From NCBI GenBank assembly GCA_954871525.1, contig OX940866.1:14469001-14533000 (forward strand): a stretch of 64,000 bases of DNA, in the 5' to 3' direction. The DNA is from Parietaria judaica (lineage: Eukaryota > Streptophyta > Magnoliopsida > Rosales > Urticaceae). Shown piece after piece: positions 24,879 through 35,339 of this stretch (positions within the stretch are counted from its first letter, which is position 1; the number at the start of each line of letters is the position of its first letter). The notes beneath the pieces are model-generated. The model ran no database searches, was not told the origin of the DNA, and saw only the letters and a program-made list of their open reading frames with translations. Made by a program: the position numbers and the translations under genes.

Positions 24879-25565
24879 TTCCAGAAAGAAACCCAAAATT
24901 CAAGTCAATTTCAAGCTATCAAACACAATCAGCCATGTATAAAAAAACAAAAAAAAAAACAAAACATAGTCATACATAAGAACCACAAAATTGTGACAGA
25001 TAGCCCTCAATTCCTACCTTTTTCGCAAAGGAAAAGGCGACCAATTTGTGGAGATTCTTCATTTGTGATGTTGGGAGCACACAAGAGACGGATGAATGGT
25101 TTCAAATAATTCAAAATTCGTCTCTTTTTGGGTGTTTTAAATTCAAGTTTAAAGGCTTCATTCACCACCAATCCCACCTCTCTAAAAGAGAAACATCAAT
25201 TACAGTTCACCTAAAGCAGCTGTACATTTTTAAAAATTCAAGATTAAGATAATATCAATAATTTAATAGTCATAAAAGGAAAAGGCTTTTTCCATTGGAA
25301 AGTTGTATTATTATAAACAATGATATTCCATATTCGTAGCTACATACATACATTCATATCAAGCTACCACAGTTGACAATCGTATAATATATAATATAGG
25401 ATGAGCAAGCGAATTAGGTAAGATTTGCCTATTAAACCATGGATTCGTCACAACTGAAGAGAGAAAACGAAGGATCGAAGGAAGAGAGAGAGAGAGAAGC
25501 AGACAGACCCTAGGGCAAGAAAAGGAAGCCATGGCAGCAGATGAAGCTCTGGAGATCATCTGCAT
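21388..25565 (-). CDS. GLX2: Hydroxyacylglutathione hydrolase (glyoxalase II), organellar
   Basis: Eight exons on the minus strand: 25565-25509, 24789-24607, 24084-23881, 23240-23117, 22409-22309, 22058-21984, 21904-21806, 21534-21388; 329 aa, close to plant organellar GLX2 proteins. The enzyme hydrolyses S-D-lactoylglutathione to D-lactate and glutathione, the second step of methylglyoxal detoxification. The first 75 or so residues are basic and Ser-rich, fitting a mitochondrial or plastid transit peptide. Metallo-beta-lactamase ligands are complete: THHHHDH at 128-134 (H129, H131, D133, H134), H187 (PGHTKGH), D206 (FTGD) and H244 (CGHEYT). The C-terminal HAGH domain follows ([16 protein letters not shown]). 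The start is the first ATG of a 19-codon exon after a CT-rich leader. It resembles Arabidopsis GLX2-4/GLX2-5; which one is unclear. Confidence 0.94.
24840..24875. repeat. (TA)n microsatellite in GLX2 intron 1
   Basis: About 18 TA dinucleotides without interruption, between exons 1 and 2 of the glyoxalase II gene. Confidence 0.9.
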
Positions 25566-25680
25566 CGTCTTCTCTCTCTCTCTGAAGCTTCTTCTTCTTC
25601 AGCGATTTCAAGAGAGAGAGAGAGAAATGAAGAGAGAGAGAGAGGTTTGTGGGTTGGCACTTTCGGCAGTTGAGCACTGG
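25566..25680 (-). promoter_or_regulatory. CT-rich 5' leader of GLX2
   Basis: On the minus strand the stretch upstream of the GLX2 ATG is dominated by CT dinucleotide tracts (AG runs at 25613-25625 and 25632-25645 on +). Pyrimidine patches like this are common in plant 5' leaders and core promoters. The transcription start is not determined. Confidence 0.45.
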
Positions 25681-26192
25681 CAGAAGAGAGTATTTATTTA
25701 TTTATTAAAATTAAGTAAATAAATAAAAAAAAAAAGAAAAAAAAAAAGGACTTTTTCCCCACCACTCTGACACAACGCGTTCGACTCAATAAATTCTTTT
25801 AATTCTTTTTATATTACTTTCAGAAATTCTTTTTTAATTAAATAAATAATTAAAATCCGTATTATTGACGGTGGAGACTGAGCTGCATTGTGAGAAAAAG
25901 TCTCCTTAAAGTCATCAAATAAAAAAGATAAAGACAAAATTGCATGAGTAAATCTTCCCAACACAACGATATGGATAATATGTATCATAGGGTTTTCAAT
26001 TTTCTAAATATTATTTCATTTTTTATGAAATAAATTATTATATATAGTAAACTTTTCATATAATTCTAAAATCGTTACAGATGGCTGATTTTGTTAAAAA
26101 ATAAAATGTATTTAAAAATAAAAAAAATACTATCATAAATTAGAAAATATTCTTATAACATATATTTTTGAATTTTTTAAAAAATATATATA
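25681..26192. other. AT-rich spacer between GLX2 and the gypsy element
   Basis: Likely holds the GLX2 promoter. Beyond poly-A and poly-T runs no gene or repeat is recognised. Confidence 0.5.
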
Positions 26193-26197
26193 TAAGG

Positions 26198-27500
26198 TGT
26201 TATGTGTATTTTTCGAACAATTAAAATATGGGCCCGAAAGGAAAAAGTCAAAGCCCACGAAGGAAGGTCGAAGCCCAGAGGTCCAGGTTCAAGCTCGTTA
26301 GACGAACAACGAAAGGAAGGTCCAAAAAACGGAGCTCGAAGACCAAATAACATCACTTACAGGAGATGTCACATCATCCCGACAAAAGGCTCTAAAGGGA
26401 GAATATACAGTACATAGACTTTCCCAAGACTCTCAGGAACGCACAGGATTAAGCGGATTGGAAATCGGACACCCGAAAGACCCTTTTTCAAAGCCGTCGA
26501 AGTCGGGGACCCCAGCTAGCCCCCGAGGACGCCCCGAGCTCGCCCAAGTGCGCCAAGACTAGCTCCGAAGGCGCATAAAATGTCCCACATCGCTTAGGAA
26601 TGAAGCATTTGGAGCAGCTTAAGACTATAAATACAACACAAAGTCCCACATCGCCTGGGAACAAGAGAGTTGATGAATATTGAAGCTATAAATAAAGGGT
26701 CTCTCTCCTCTTTTCAAAACACGCAAGTTTGGAGCTGAGAACACTCGAAGTCGCCCGAGCCTCCCTTTCTCCCTCGAGTTCGCCCCCTCCTCTGGCCACC
26801 TTCGGCCAGCGCAACGTCGCCCACGAAGCTCGCCAGGAAGGCCCGACTCGAGCTGAGACATCGACATGGACTAAGTCTCGCCAAGAAGGACGTCACCAAG
26901 GAGGTCGCCAGTAAGGGTCACCCGACCCCGAACCTCGCCAGGAGCGCCTACATTGCCAAGGACGTCGCCAAGGAGGCCACCAAGGAGATCGCCAAGAAGG
27001 ACGTCAATCCCCCGGAGCTCGCCAGGAAGCACAATTCCGCATCGGGGCACGTCATAACGACCACCCCCGTCGTAACTCTCCAGGTCGCCAAGATCGCGCT
27101 TAACCTCGAGATTCTCAGGCCACGCCATCCGTTGACGGCCTCACCCACGAAGATTCATACCCCCGTCAGGTACATCAGTCATCGGATTTCACTAACACCA
27201 AAACTACATGGGACCTGATTCTCTTAAACTGAGATACGTAGGCAGCCTCGCCCAACCATAAGTGACGAGACGCGGGACCAATCTCTTTCTTTTTTGCAAG
27301 TCTTCCTCGCCTCCAAGGACGTCGCCAAGAAAGGAAAACACGACGACAAGACCATTTATGCAGCGTTGAAGACAACAATTCGTCTTCAGCCAAGTCAACC
27401 CGCGTTGACTCCACAACCGACTGCCCACGCGACCACAGGGTCCGGCCCTGGGCTCGAACCGTGGACCAGGTACATGTTAATCGAAATTCGCGCATTAACA
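26198..27500 (+). repeat. 5' LTR of the gypsy element
   Basis: 1303 bp, starting TGTTATGTGT and ending CGCATTAACA. Its last 517 bp align with 30913-31430. The centre (26860-27010) is a degenerate repetition of GCCAAGGANGTC, which probably helped the deletion at the 3' LTR. Two promoter-like cassettes lie at 26582-26694. Confidence 0.93.
26582..26694 (+). promoter_or_regulatory. Duplicated USE + TATA cassette in the LTR (snRNA-promoter-like)
   Basis: GTCCCACATCG at 26582-26592 is followed after exactly 33 nt by TATAAATA at 26626. A second GTCCCACATCG at 26643-26653 is again followed after exactly 33 nt by TATAAATA at 26687. GTCCCACATCG is identical to the plant snRNA upstream sequence element consensus RTCCCACATCG. 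A 33-34 nt gap to TATA is the arrangement reported for Pol II-transcribed plant snRNA genes. In an LTR these would be expected to drive Pol II transcription of the retroelement; that use is inferred. Confidence 0.75.
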
Positions 27501-27520
27501 GTTTGGCGCTAGAAGGAGGG
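27501..27520 (+). promoter_or_regulatory. Primer binding site candidate
   Basis: GTTTGGCGCTAGAAGGAGGG begins directly after the LTR-terminal CA. TTTGGCGC-type sites at this place are usual in plant Ty3/gypsy elements. The matching tRNA was not determined. Confidence 0.7.
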
Positions 27521-27834
27521 GGTACTCGAACATCGACCAAGGGGTCCCCACGAGCACTTATTCGAAGAACCCGGAGTACGAAGACCTCGCCATTCAGCAT
27601 GACGAGCCGAGTAAGTACTTCACAGCAACCGGCGACGAGCGTCGCCCTCAATATGAGGGCCCAATCCCTCGCCAGGCAAGCCATACCACCTCGACAGAGT
27701 TCGCCCTCGCCTCCGACGGCGAACGACGATGCCCAGAACGTCGCCAACGATCCTCAAGACGACGAGGCAACAGATTCTCGACTTTCTCGAGGACCCATCT
27801 CTCACCACGGCGACGAAGACGAAGACCACCCGAA

Positions 27835-28460
27835 AGGTCACCAGCCGTCCCCGGAACTACCCGGAGGGCCGCCGGGGGGGTCTCCAGGCACCAGACCTCA
27901 ACGGCGACGAAGACGAAGACCGCCCGAGGGGTCGCCAGCCGTCTCCCAGCCGTCCCCGGAACTACTCGGAGGACCGCCAGGAGGGTCGCCAGGCACTAGA
28001 CCTCAACGGCGATGAAGACCGCCTGAGGGGTCGCCAACCGTCTCCCAGTCATCCCCGGAACTACCCGGAGGGCCGTCAGGGGGAACGCCAGGCACAAGAC
28101 CTCAACGGTAACGATGGCGAAGACCGCGCGAGGGGTCGCCAGCCGTCTCCCGGCCGTCCCCAGAACTACCCGGAGGTCTGCCAGGGGGGTCTCCAGGCAC
28201 CTGACCTCAACGGCGACGAAGACGAAGATCGCCTGAAGAGTCTCCAGCCGTCTCCCGGCCAGCCCCGGAATTAACCGGAGGGCCGCCAGGCACCAGACCT
28301 ATACGGCGACGAAGACGGAGATCGCCCGAGGGGTCGCCAGCCGTCTCCCGGCCAGCCCCGGAACTACCCGAATGGCCGCCAAGGGGGTTGCCATGCACAA
28401 GACCTCTACGACGACAAAGGCGAAGAACGCCCGAGGGTCGCCAGCTGTCTCCCGCCCAAC
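27835..28460 (+). repeat. GC-rich minisatellite, about 103-bp unit, in the gag leader
   Basis: About six copies of a unit with landmarks CCCCGGAACTACCCGGAGGG and GACCTCAACGGCGACGAAGA follow each other from 27850 to 28430 (spacings about 98-106 bp). Several open frames run through it because the sequence is stop-poor, but units differ in length by non-multiples of three, so no frame is maintained and no protein is inferred. Confidence 0.85.
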
Positions 28461-28752
28461 CTATAGACTACCATCAAGGACGCCAGGGGGTTGCCAAGCC
28501 CGAAACCCCAACGAGGCTCAGAATCACCAAGAAGAAGTCGTCTGTATCGAAGATTACCTAGGGAATCGCCAGGAGAGCCGCCTACCTGCGCCTTACCAGT
28601 AGCAATATCGCTATTGAAATCACCAGGAGGGTCGCCAGGGAGGTCGTCAGCTTTCACCTGACCGCTCCCAAGGTCGCCCGTGGGATCGCCAGGATAGACG
28701 CCAACCCTCGTCCGGCTACCTTCGTAATCGCAAACCGCAGCGTGACGATGAC

Positions 28753-29790
28753 ATGCTCGACCTTTTCCAAGGCCTGCAACATGAGATATGCGACTTGCGT
28801 TCCACCCAGGGAGAAAGACCAACCGCTCGAAGTATGGTGGAAGGAACTATCTCGTCATTAGCGCCACATCTGCTATTTGGAGAAGCTATAGATGACCTGC
28901 GTTTCGCAACGAACTTGGTCTACGACGGCAAGACCGATCCGGTCTACCACATAGTCCAATACGAGACAACCATGCAGATGAGAAGATCCTCCGCCAGCGC
29001 AATGTGCCAGGAATTCTGCTTGACCCTCACCGGCACCGCGTTCGACTGGTACCAGCGCTTGCCCAATGCGAGTATCCACTCATTCGACCAGCTAAAGGAA
29101 AAGTTCATCGCTCACTTTGCCGGCGCCATGGTCCAGAGAAAAGAGAAATCCTATCTGTGGTCCATCAAGCAGAAAAGCGACGAGCCACTGCAGAAGTTTT
29201 TCAACCGCTAAACGGAAAAATCAAACAAAGTCAGCGACTACACCGACGGCGACACAGTTACCGCCCTAATCGATGGACTGAAGACGGGAGAATTCCTTAT
29301 TTCCCTTATCAAGGAGAGACCGACAACCATGACGGGCCTCATGGCGAGAGCAGCCCAACACATCTCTGTCGAGGAATACCTCGCCAGTCGGAAGATAACA
29401 GAACAAGGAGGTCGCCGCCAAGAGGAAGATCGTCCGAGCAATGATTCTCGAAGAAAAAGGAGCCGCGTCGACAGCAACAGGAGCCAGAGGACTCAACCGC
29501 TATGCAACGAGCTGCTATTGGGCCTGGAGCGACCACCCAGGAACTTCATGCCACTGACGATGACGCTTGACGAGATCCTCGTTTTGCACCGCGATAAGTT
29601 CCAGGAACCTCGCCCAATACCGAAGAGTGCAACGAAGGACATGACCCGCTACTGTCACTTTCATCGTGACTACGGACACCGTACGTCATAGTGCTGGAGT
29701 TTACAGAAACAGATCGAGAGCCTCATCCAAGACGGACAGCTGAAAGAGTTCGTACAAAAATTCGTAGCTGACAAGACACCACAATAGCAC
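28753..29790 (+). pseudogene. gag (retrotransposon capsid) with in-frame stops
   Basis: From ATG 28753 the frame shows the retrotrans_gag fold region (FCLTLTGTAFDWYQRL, then FDQLKEKFIAHFAG). A TAA at 29209 breaks it, but the same frame resumes (ALIDGLKTGEFL; AAQHISVEEYL) through 29689, where a second stop falls just after CHFHRDYGHRTS. It goes on with LQKQIESLIQDGQLKEFV. This C-terminal CxxH...H segment and the following helix are typical of Tat-lineage gypsy gag. Capsid assembly around retroelement RNA is the family role; this copy cannot make the full protein. Confidence 0.88.
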
Positions 29791-29861
29791 CAAACGGCGA
29801 GCGACCCCCGCAGTCGGCAATGCCGCAGCCTGCGGGTCGGAGCGACGACTAAGGGAAGGCA

Positions 29862-30937
29862 GTGGCGACAACCCTGTTACACGTCATTTCAACCATCTAT
29901 GGAGGCCCAAAAATTGGAGATTTAGGAAAGAGTCGACGAGCTTACTCAAGAGCTACAAAGAACGATCAACTGCCATTCCAGGTTAATCTGATGGGCATAA
30001 CCCCTCCAATCCGTACCGGCGAAATGATTAACTTCACGGACGACGAAGCCTTCGCCATTAGCCATCCTCACAATGATGCGATCGTCATCGAAGCTCAAGT
30101 AGCCAATAATTTGGTGAAAAGGATCTTGATCGACAACGGGAGCTCTGCCAACGTCATCTTCAAAGCAGCTCTGGAAAGGATGAACCTAAAAAATTAGAAG
30201 CCGATCCGGTCAAAACTCCACTCTTTGGCTTCGTTGGAGAATGTGTGACCACAAAAGGGTCCATCAAATTGCCAACGACGTTCAGATCTGAAGGCGGAGT
30301 ACAAGTGACCCGCATGGTCAGCTATCTGATCATCGACCAACCGTCGTCGTACAACGCCATCATCGGAAGACCGACACTCAATAGCCTCCAAGCCGTAACC
30401 TCAACTTACCACCTGCTCGTCGAATTCCCCACTCCCCAAGGAGTCGGAATCATGCGGGGTAACTAGAGGGAATCACGATCTTGCTACGAGAAAGGCGGAC
30501 GACGAAGCGTGGCTGTCGCTACCATCCACCTAGAAGACGAAAGGCCGAAGAAGGCAGCAAGATGCCCCGAGATTGCCAACCCTACTGTCGAACTCAGAAG
30601 AATACTCTACCTCCTCCGTCAACATGAAGAGAAGTTGAGGCGCGTAGAAAGCACGTACGGGATCAAGCGGGAAGAACTGCCAGACTACGCGGTATACCGG
30701 CGTCTCGTCAAAAAGATGCATACGCGCCTTCAAGAGCACAGAGCAACGCTCGCAGGGCGTAGACCCAGAGCCGATTATCAGCCGCGGGCCGTCATGGAAA
30801 ATCCGGCAGTCGCCGACTCTGTCCCCGACCTCACCTATGGAATGAACACCCCTACGGCTAAAGAAAAGGAAAACAAGGCCGATCCACCGCTCCAACGCCC
30901 CTACGTCGCTGAGGAGATCGCCAAAGAAGGACGTTAA
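29862..30937 (+). pseudogene. gypsy aspartic protease and downstream pol fragment
   Basis: Frame from 29862 contains PHNDAIVIEAQ and the retropepsin active-site motif ILIDNGSSANVIF, ending at a stop at 30195. The next open part (30245-30466) continues the usual polyprotein (YNAIIGRPTLNSLQAV; STYHLLVEFP). A frame at 30509-30937 carries a spacer-like region and then runs straight into LTR sequence at about 30913, so the RT domain never begins. The family role is polyprotein cleavage. Stops and the deletion make it nonfunctional. Confidence 0.85.
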
Positions 30938-31430
30938 TCCCCTAGAGCTCGCCAGGAATCACAGTTCCGCATCGGGGCACGTCATAACAACCACCCCCGT
31001 CGTAACTCTCCAGGTCGCCAAGATCGCGCTTACCCTCGAGATTCTCAGGCCGCGCCATCTGCTGACGACCTCACCCACGAAGATTCATACCCCCGTCAGG
31101 GACATCAGTCCTCGGATTTCACTAACCCCAGAACTAAGTGGGACCTGATTCTCTTAAACTGAGATACGTAGGCAGCTTCGCTCAACCATAAGCGACGGGA
31201 CGCGGGACCAGTCTCTTTCTTTTTTGCAGGTCTCCCTCGCCGCCAGGGACGTCGCCAAAGAAGGAAAACACGACGACAAGACCATTTATGCAGCGTTGAA
31301 GACGACGATTCGCCTTCAGCCAAGTCAACCCCCGTTGACTCCACAACCGACTGCCCACGCGACCACAGGGTCCGGCACTGGGCTCAAACCGTGGACCAGA
31401 TACATGTTAATCGAAATTCGCGCATTAACA
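30913..31430 (+). repeat. Truncated 3' LTR of the gypsy element
   Basis: 518 bp corresponding to the last 517 bp of the 5' LTR, ending CGCATTAACA before the target duplication TAAGG. The junction with internal sequence falls in GGAGATCGCC, which also occurs in the 5' LTR at 26984, consistent with a deletion through short homology. Confidence 0.9.
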
Positions 31431-31435
31431 TAAGG

Positions 31436-31689
31436 ATTGATTCAAAAACATTAAAAAAATGAGATGGTGAAAAAAAAACAATGTAAAAGCTAAAATACAA
31501 TATCAAAAAAGAATATCGGTTTAGAATGCCAGTCGGCCGTCATTCCCACGAAAGACGGGGCTCGAGCGGACAACGGGATAGAAAAATGTAGGAAAATTTG
31601 GGTATTGACTGAGATTTTAGATTTGATTGAATGAAGGAAACATGGTCAACAGAGATAATAACTGACTAAAAAATTATAACAATAAATAA
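31436..31689. other. Short AT-rich spacer between the gypsy and Helitron-like elements
   Basis: No feature is recognised in this stretch apart from A-rich tracts. Confidence 0.45.
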
Positions 31690-34170
31690 AATTAATATAT
31701 ATATATATATAAAAGGAGGAACTCCCAAGTGATGTGGCACACTATTATTAAGGTATTGAGAATAGGAGAAACTACAAAGTAACTTAACAATTTAGCATCA
31801 TGAAATCATTGCATTGAGAATTTTAATTTTCTAAGATTTTGATTATTTTTTTTAAATATCATAAAATTCATGCATTAATTAGTGAAAGAAACTAAATAAT
31901 TAATATGAATATGTATAAGGGATAACGAAAAGATGATCAAATTAATCGTTCACTGCATACTATGTAGTGTACCCCATAATAAATAAAGGTAAGTGATGAC
32001 CATGGAATATGAAAAATTCAACCTGATATACGTTTTGAATAAATTAGTGTGACTTGCATCATTTATTACTCTCAATAAATCCTTGAAACCCTATAAATCC
32101 TATAATTCTCCAAGAACTCCTATAAATCCTATAAATCCTTCAAACAAAGAGAGAAAATATGTTTAGCTGAACGCAGAGGTTAGTAGTTTTTTTTAAAAAA
32201 TATTTGAATACTTTTTTAATAGTTTTTATTTTCTATGCAAAAATATCATCTTTTAGCATGAGTTTTTATGTAGTGATTGTAATTTATGTAGCTACTATGT
32301 GTAGTTTTTAATATTAATTATTATTGCCGTAAGAAAACATTTTTAAAGGTAGTTTTGATAGGATAACGGTACAATGTTGGTTAATTTACATGACTAATTT
32401 TTTTATTAAAATGCTAAGAGCTATTTCCATTTTTTTTTCTTTTTTATAATATTGAAGTTGGGTATGATATCGCTTCATTTGATTGTTGGTTCTATTTTAT
32501 GATATAGCCGAGGAAAGGATTGTGCCCGAGACCCGGTGAAAATATTCATATCGACTCTTTCGCTTTGCCTGCGCCAATCACCGTCATACGGGGCCTTAAT
32601 AATTCCAAAAACTCTCAATTTCTCTAGCCGCAGGTATCTCTCTCTCCTCTTGAAACTTTTGAGTTTTTATTTCTCTTTTTGAAAAAAAAAATCATTTGGA
32701 ATTTGATTGTTTGATATCTTTTTTTTTTTCTTAGAAATTCAATGGAAATATTTTGTTACTGAAGTTAAAGGAAGGACTCTAAAGTGTTGTGGCGTGATAA
32801 AAGCAAAGGATTGAAATCTCAATTTACATAGGTATTTTAATTTTTTTGAATAACACAATAGAATCAAGTGATTGAGATTTTAAATTTTTTGATTTTTTTG
32901 ATTTTTTAAGGCACAATAGAATCAAATGATTGAGATTTCTTAAGTGAAGGTTAGAAGATGAATTCAATGGACATAACAAAACGTATAATTTTTTAATGCC
33001 TCATATAAATTAAAAGTGAAGGTTAAAAGATGTGTGACCATAACAGAATGCATATTTTACCCAATTGCCTTAGACTATTCACATTATCCCAATAAATTTA
33101 GCTTAGTAGTTTTTCTTTCTATTAATTAAACATTCTCTATCTTTCTCTCTCATATATACAATGAATAGCCCATGTTGTCTTTTATTTCCGTCTACAATTT
33201 TACGGTATTACATCATTTTATCATTTTTCATCATCTCTATGGTGCTTTCTTTTATAAGTCATAGAAACTAAAGATTCATGTCTCGAAAAATTTAAATGCC
33301 AATTTATTAGGTATATATATATTTTTATCTCTATAGTGCTTTATTTTATAAGTCATAGAAACTAAAGATTCACGTAACTCGAAAAATTTGGATGCCAATT
33401 TATTAGGTATATTTTTTAATTATTACCGTTGAATGATTTTGTATAATTAGAACTAAGAACATTTTGATAGATAGTTAAAATTTTATATTCCAATATATTT
33501 TGTAAATGTTATGTATATATAAATTCTATATGTAATAGTTACAAAAAATTCTATATATTTTGAAACTGTTATCTGAATTGTTTATATATAAAAAATTTCT
33601 AACTCTCTCCAAAATATCACTCTAAGAATTAACTTTTGTTCCTTCACCTTTCTATTCCATAAACTAAAAGTTTTTTTTTTCATTGATTTTCATTAATTAG
33701 CACAAGCCAATTAATTAGCACAAGCCAATAAAGTGAGATATAACTACAAACTTGAATTCCAATAACCAATAATATGGAGCTAAAAATGTACAAACGTACA
33801 CACATATATATATGATCCATATTTGTTTTACTATCTATGTAATTTTCTATCATCATTTGCATTTATTTTTTCGATTTTTTCGCTCATCCTATTTCTGCTC
33901 GACAATACATCCTATTTCATTGCTCGCCATATTTTTATATAATAGTATAATTTGAACATTTTCATACACTCATGTTATATAATAAAAAATCTACAATAAT
34001 GTTAAGTAAAAAAATTAATCAATTATAGAGTTTGATATAAATGTTGATCTTTTAATTAAAACACATAATCTAAATAGTACAATTTTTTTATAAAATAAAA
34101 AGAAAATCAATAAATTTTTTCTTTATATTTATTAATACTTTTATCGCAATTCGCGCGGTAAATACACTAG
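31690..34170 (+). mobile_element. Nonautonomous Helitron-like element
   Basis: The right end ATCGCAATTCGCGCGG followed by TAAATACACTAG and a host T resembles plant Helitron 3' ends, which have a GC-rich hairpin about 10 nt before CTRR. The left part (ATATAAAAGGAGGAACTCCC at about 31705) resembles the 5' ends of the same superfamily, but the expected TC start is hidden in a (TA)n tract, so the left boundary is approximate. No Rep/helicase gene is present. A GC-richer patch at 32510-32660 could be captured host sequence. Confidence 0.6.
33233..33422. repeat. 94-bp tandem duplication
   Basis: ATCTCTATGGTGCTTTCTTT at 33233 and its near copy at 33327 each start a block of about 94 bp containing ATAAGTCATAGAAACTAAAG and GCCAATTTATTAGGTATAT. 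It lies inside the Helitron-like element. Confidence 0.8.
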
Positions 34171-35331
34171 TTATAATAATTAAAGAGAGTCTTTCTCAAC
34201 TAGAACTCTAGAAGAAGGCACCAAACCAAACCCTAATTATTGGAACCCACCAAACCAAACAAGTGATGGCAACATCGCAGCTTGAGCTATAAAAGCTATC
34301 AAGAGAGAGAATATATTAATTGATGTATTAAAAGAGAGAGGGTTCATCAATTAGTGTGATTTTAAGTAATTAGCTTGTTTAAGACTTTAAGTACATTGTT
34401 GAATATTATAATTTCTACCCTTTAAGACTATCTTGATCGGTTAATTATTATGAATTTTCATAGTGACAAGTACCTAATATTCATATTTGTGGTGGCATAA
34501 ATCCGATGTTTTCACGATTAAACTTCTCAATGTTTACTATTTGCTTGTCACTAGAATCCCGTCTAATTTTTAAATTGATTTAACAAAATTTGAATGTACT
34601 GCTAATGAAGTGCCCTCACTCACGAAAATGGCACGTATTGGAGACTGAACAACACTTCTAAAATTTTATTAAACCAAGGGTAAAAGTGGTAGAATTTTGG
34701 AGAAAAGCAAAATAGTGAATGTTGTGAACTCAAATATGAAAAATAGTAAAAATTAATAATTTGACCAATAAAAAAAATTGAGCTTATACAACCAAAATGA
34801 AAACATTAAATACTTAAGCCACAATTTTATTTTACTTTTTTTTATTATCGATGTAGCAATGTAGACCAAGATTACATGTACTCGTATACAAGATATATAC
34901 GTAGTATAAGAACGTCTAACACTATTAACCGCATATACCGTAAGCCAAGATTATATATATTCAATTTACGTGTCTCGATACCATTGAACTCACGGTCCCT
35001 CTGAGCCAAATAAACTTGATTTCAAACCACAATTAACCAAAATAACGATAATAATATGAAGACGTATATTATGTCAATCGATGTTAGGTGGATGAGTGTG
35101 TGAATTATTATTTTAAATACACATATACATACAAAGTCAGACGCATAGATAGATACAGAGAGTATTGAAGGAGCATTGATGAGTCAATGCGCTGTCTAGT
35201 TATCAAAATAAAGTCAAAACGATCGAAGCTTTTGAAACACTATTGAATGCTCAATGTCTGTTAAACTTTCCTAAACAAAATTGAAACTTTAATAAACTGT
35301 CTCGAGCATTCAACAAAACTTGAATGCTTGG
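34171..35331. other. AT-rich stretch without a recognisable gene
   Basis: Nothing beyond low-complexity sequence is seen on either strand. Confidence 0.5.
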
Positions 35332-35339
35332 TTTAGAAA

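Larger units (their letters stand above)
26198..31430 (+). mobile_element. Ty3/gypsy (Tat-like) LTR retrotransposon, internally deleted
   Basis: The element runs TG...CA with a 5-bp target duplication TAAGG at 26193-26197 and 31431-31435. It has a full 5' LTR (26198-27500), a primer-binding-site-like start GTTTGGCGCTAGAAGG (27501-), a GC-rich leader with a minisatellite, gag (28753-), a retropepsin region (29862-30470), and then a direct jump at about 30913 into the last 518 bp of the 3' LTR. Reverse transcriptase, RNase H, integrase, polypurine tract and about 785 bp of 3' LTR are missing. The shared LTR parts differ at roughly 35 of 515 positions by eye, so insertion is not recent. The composition is clearly more GC-rich than the surroundings. 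Confidence 0.93.

Noticed and set aside
27175..27747. 190-codon minus-strand frame in the LTR
   Set aside because: Antisense to the gypsy LTR and PBS region, no protein family recognised; the related frame at 31105-31344 is the same LTR sequence.
27461..28274. Two overlapping plus-strand frames of over 180 codons
   Set aside because: They run through the GC minisatellite of the retroelement leader; repeat lengths break frame, so they are not genes.
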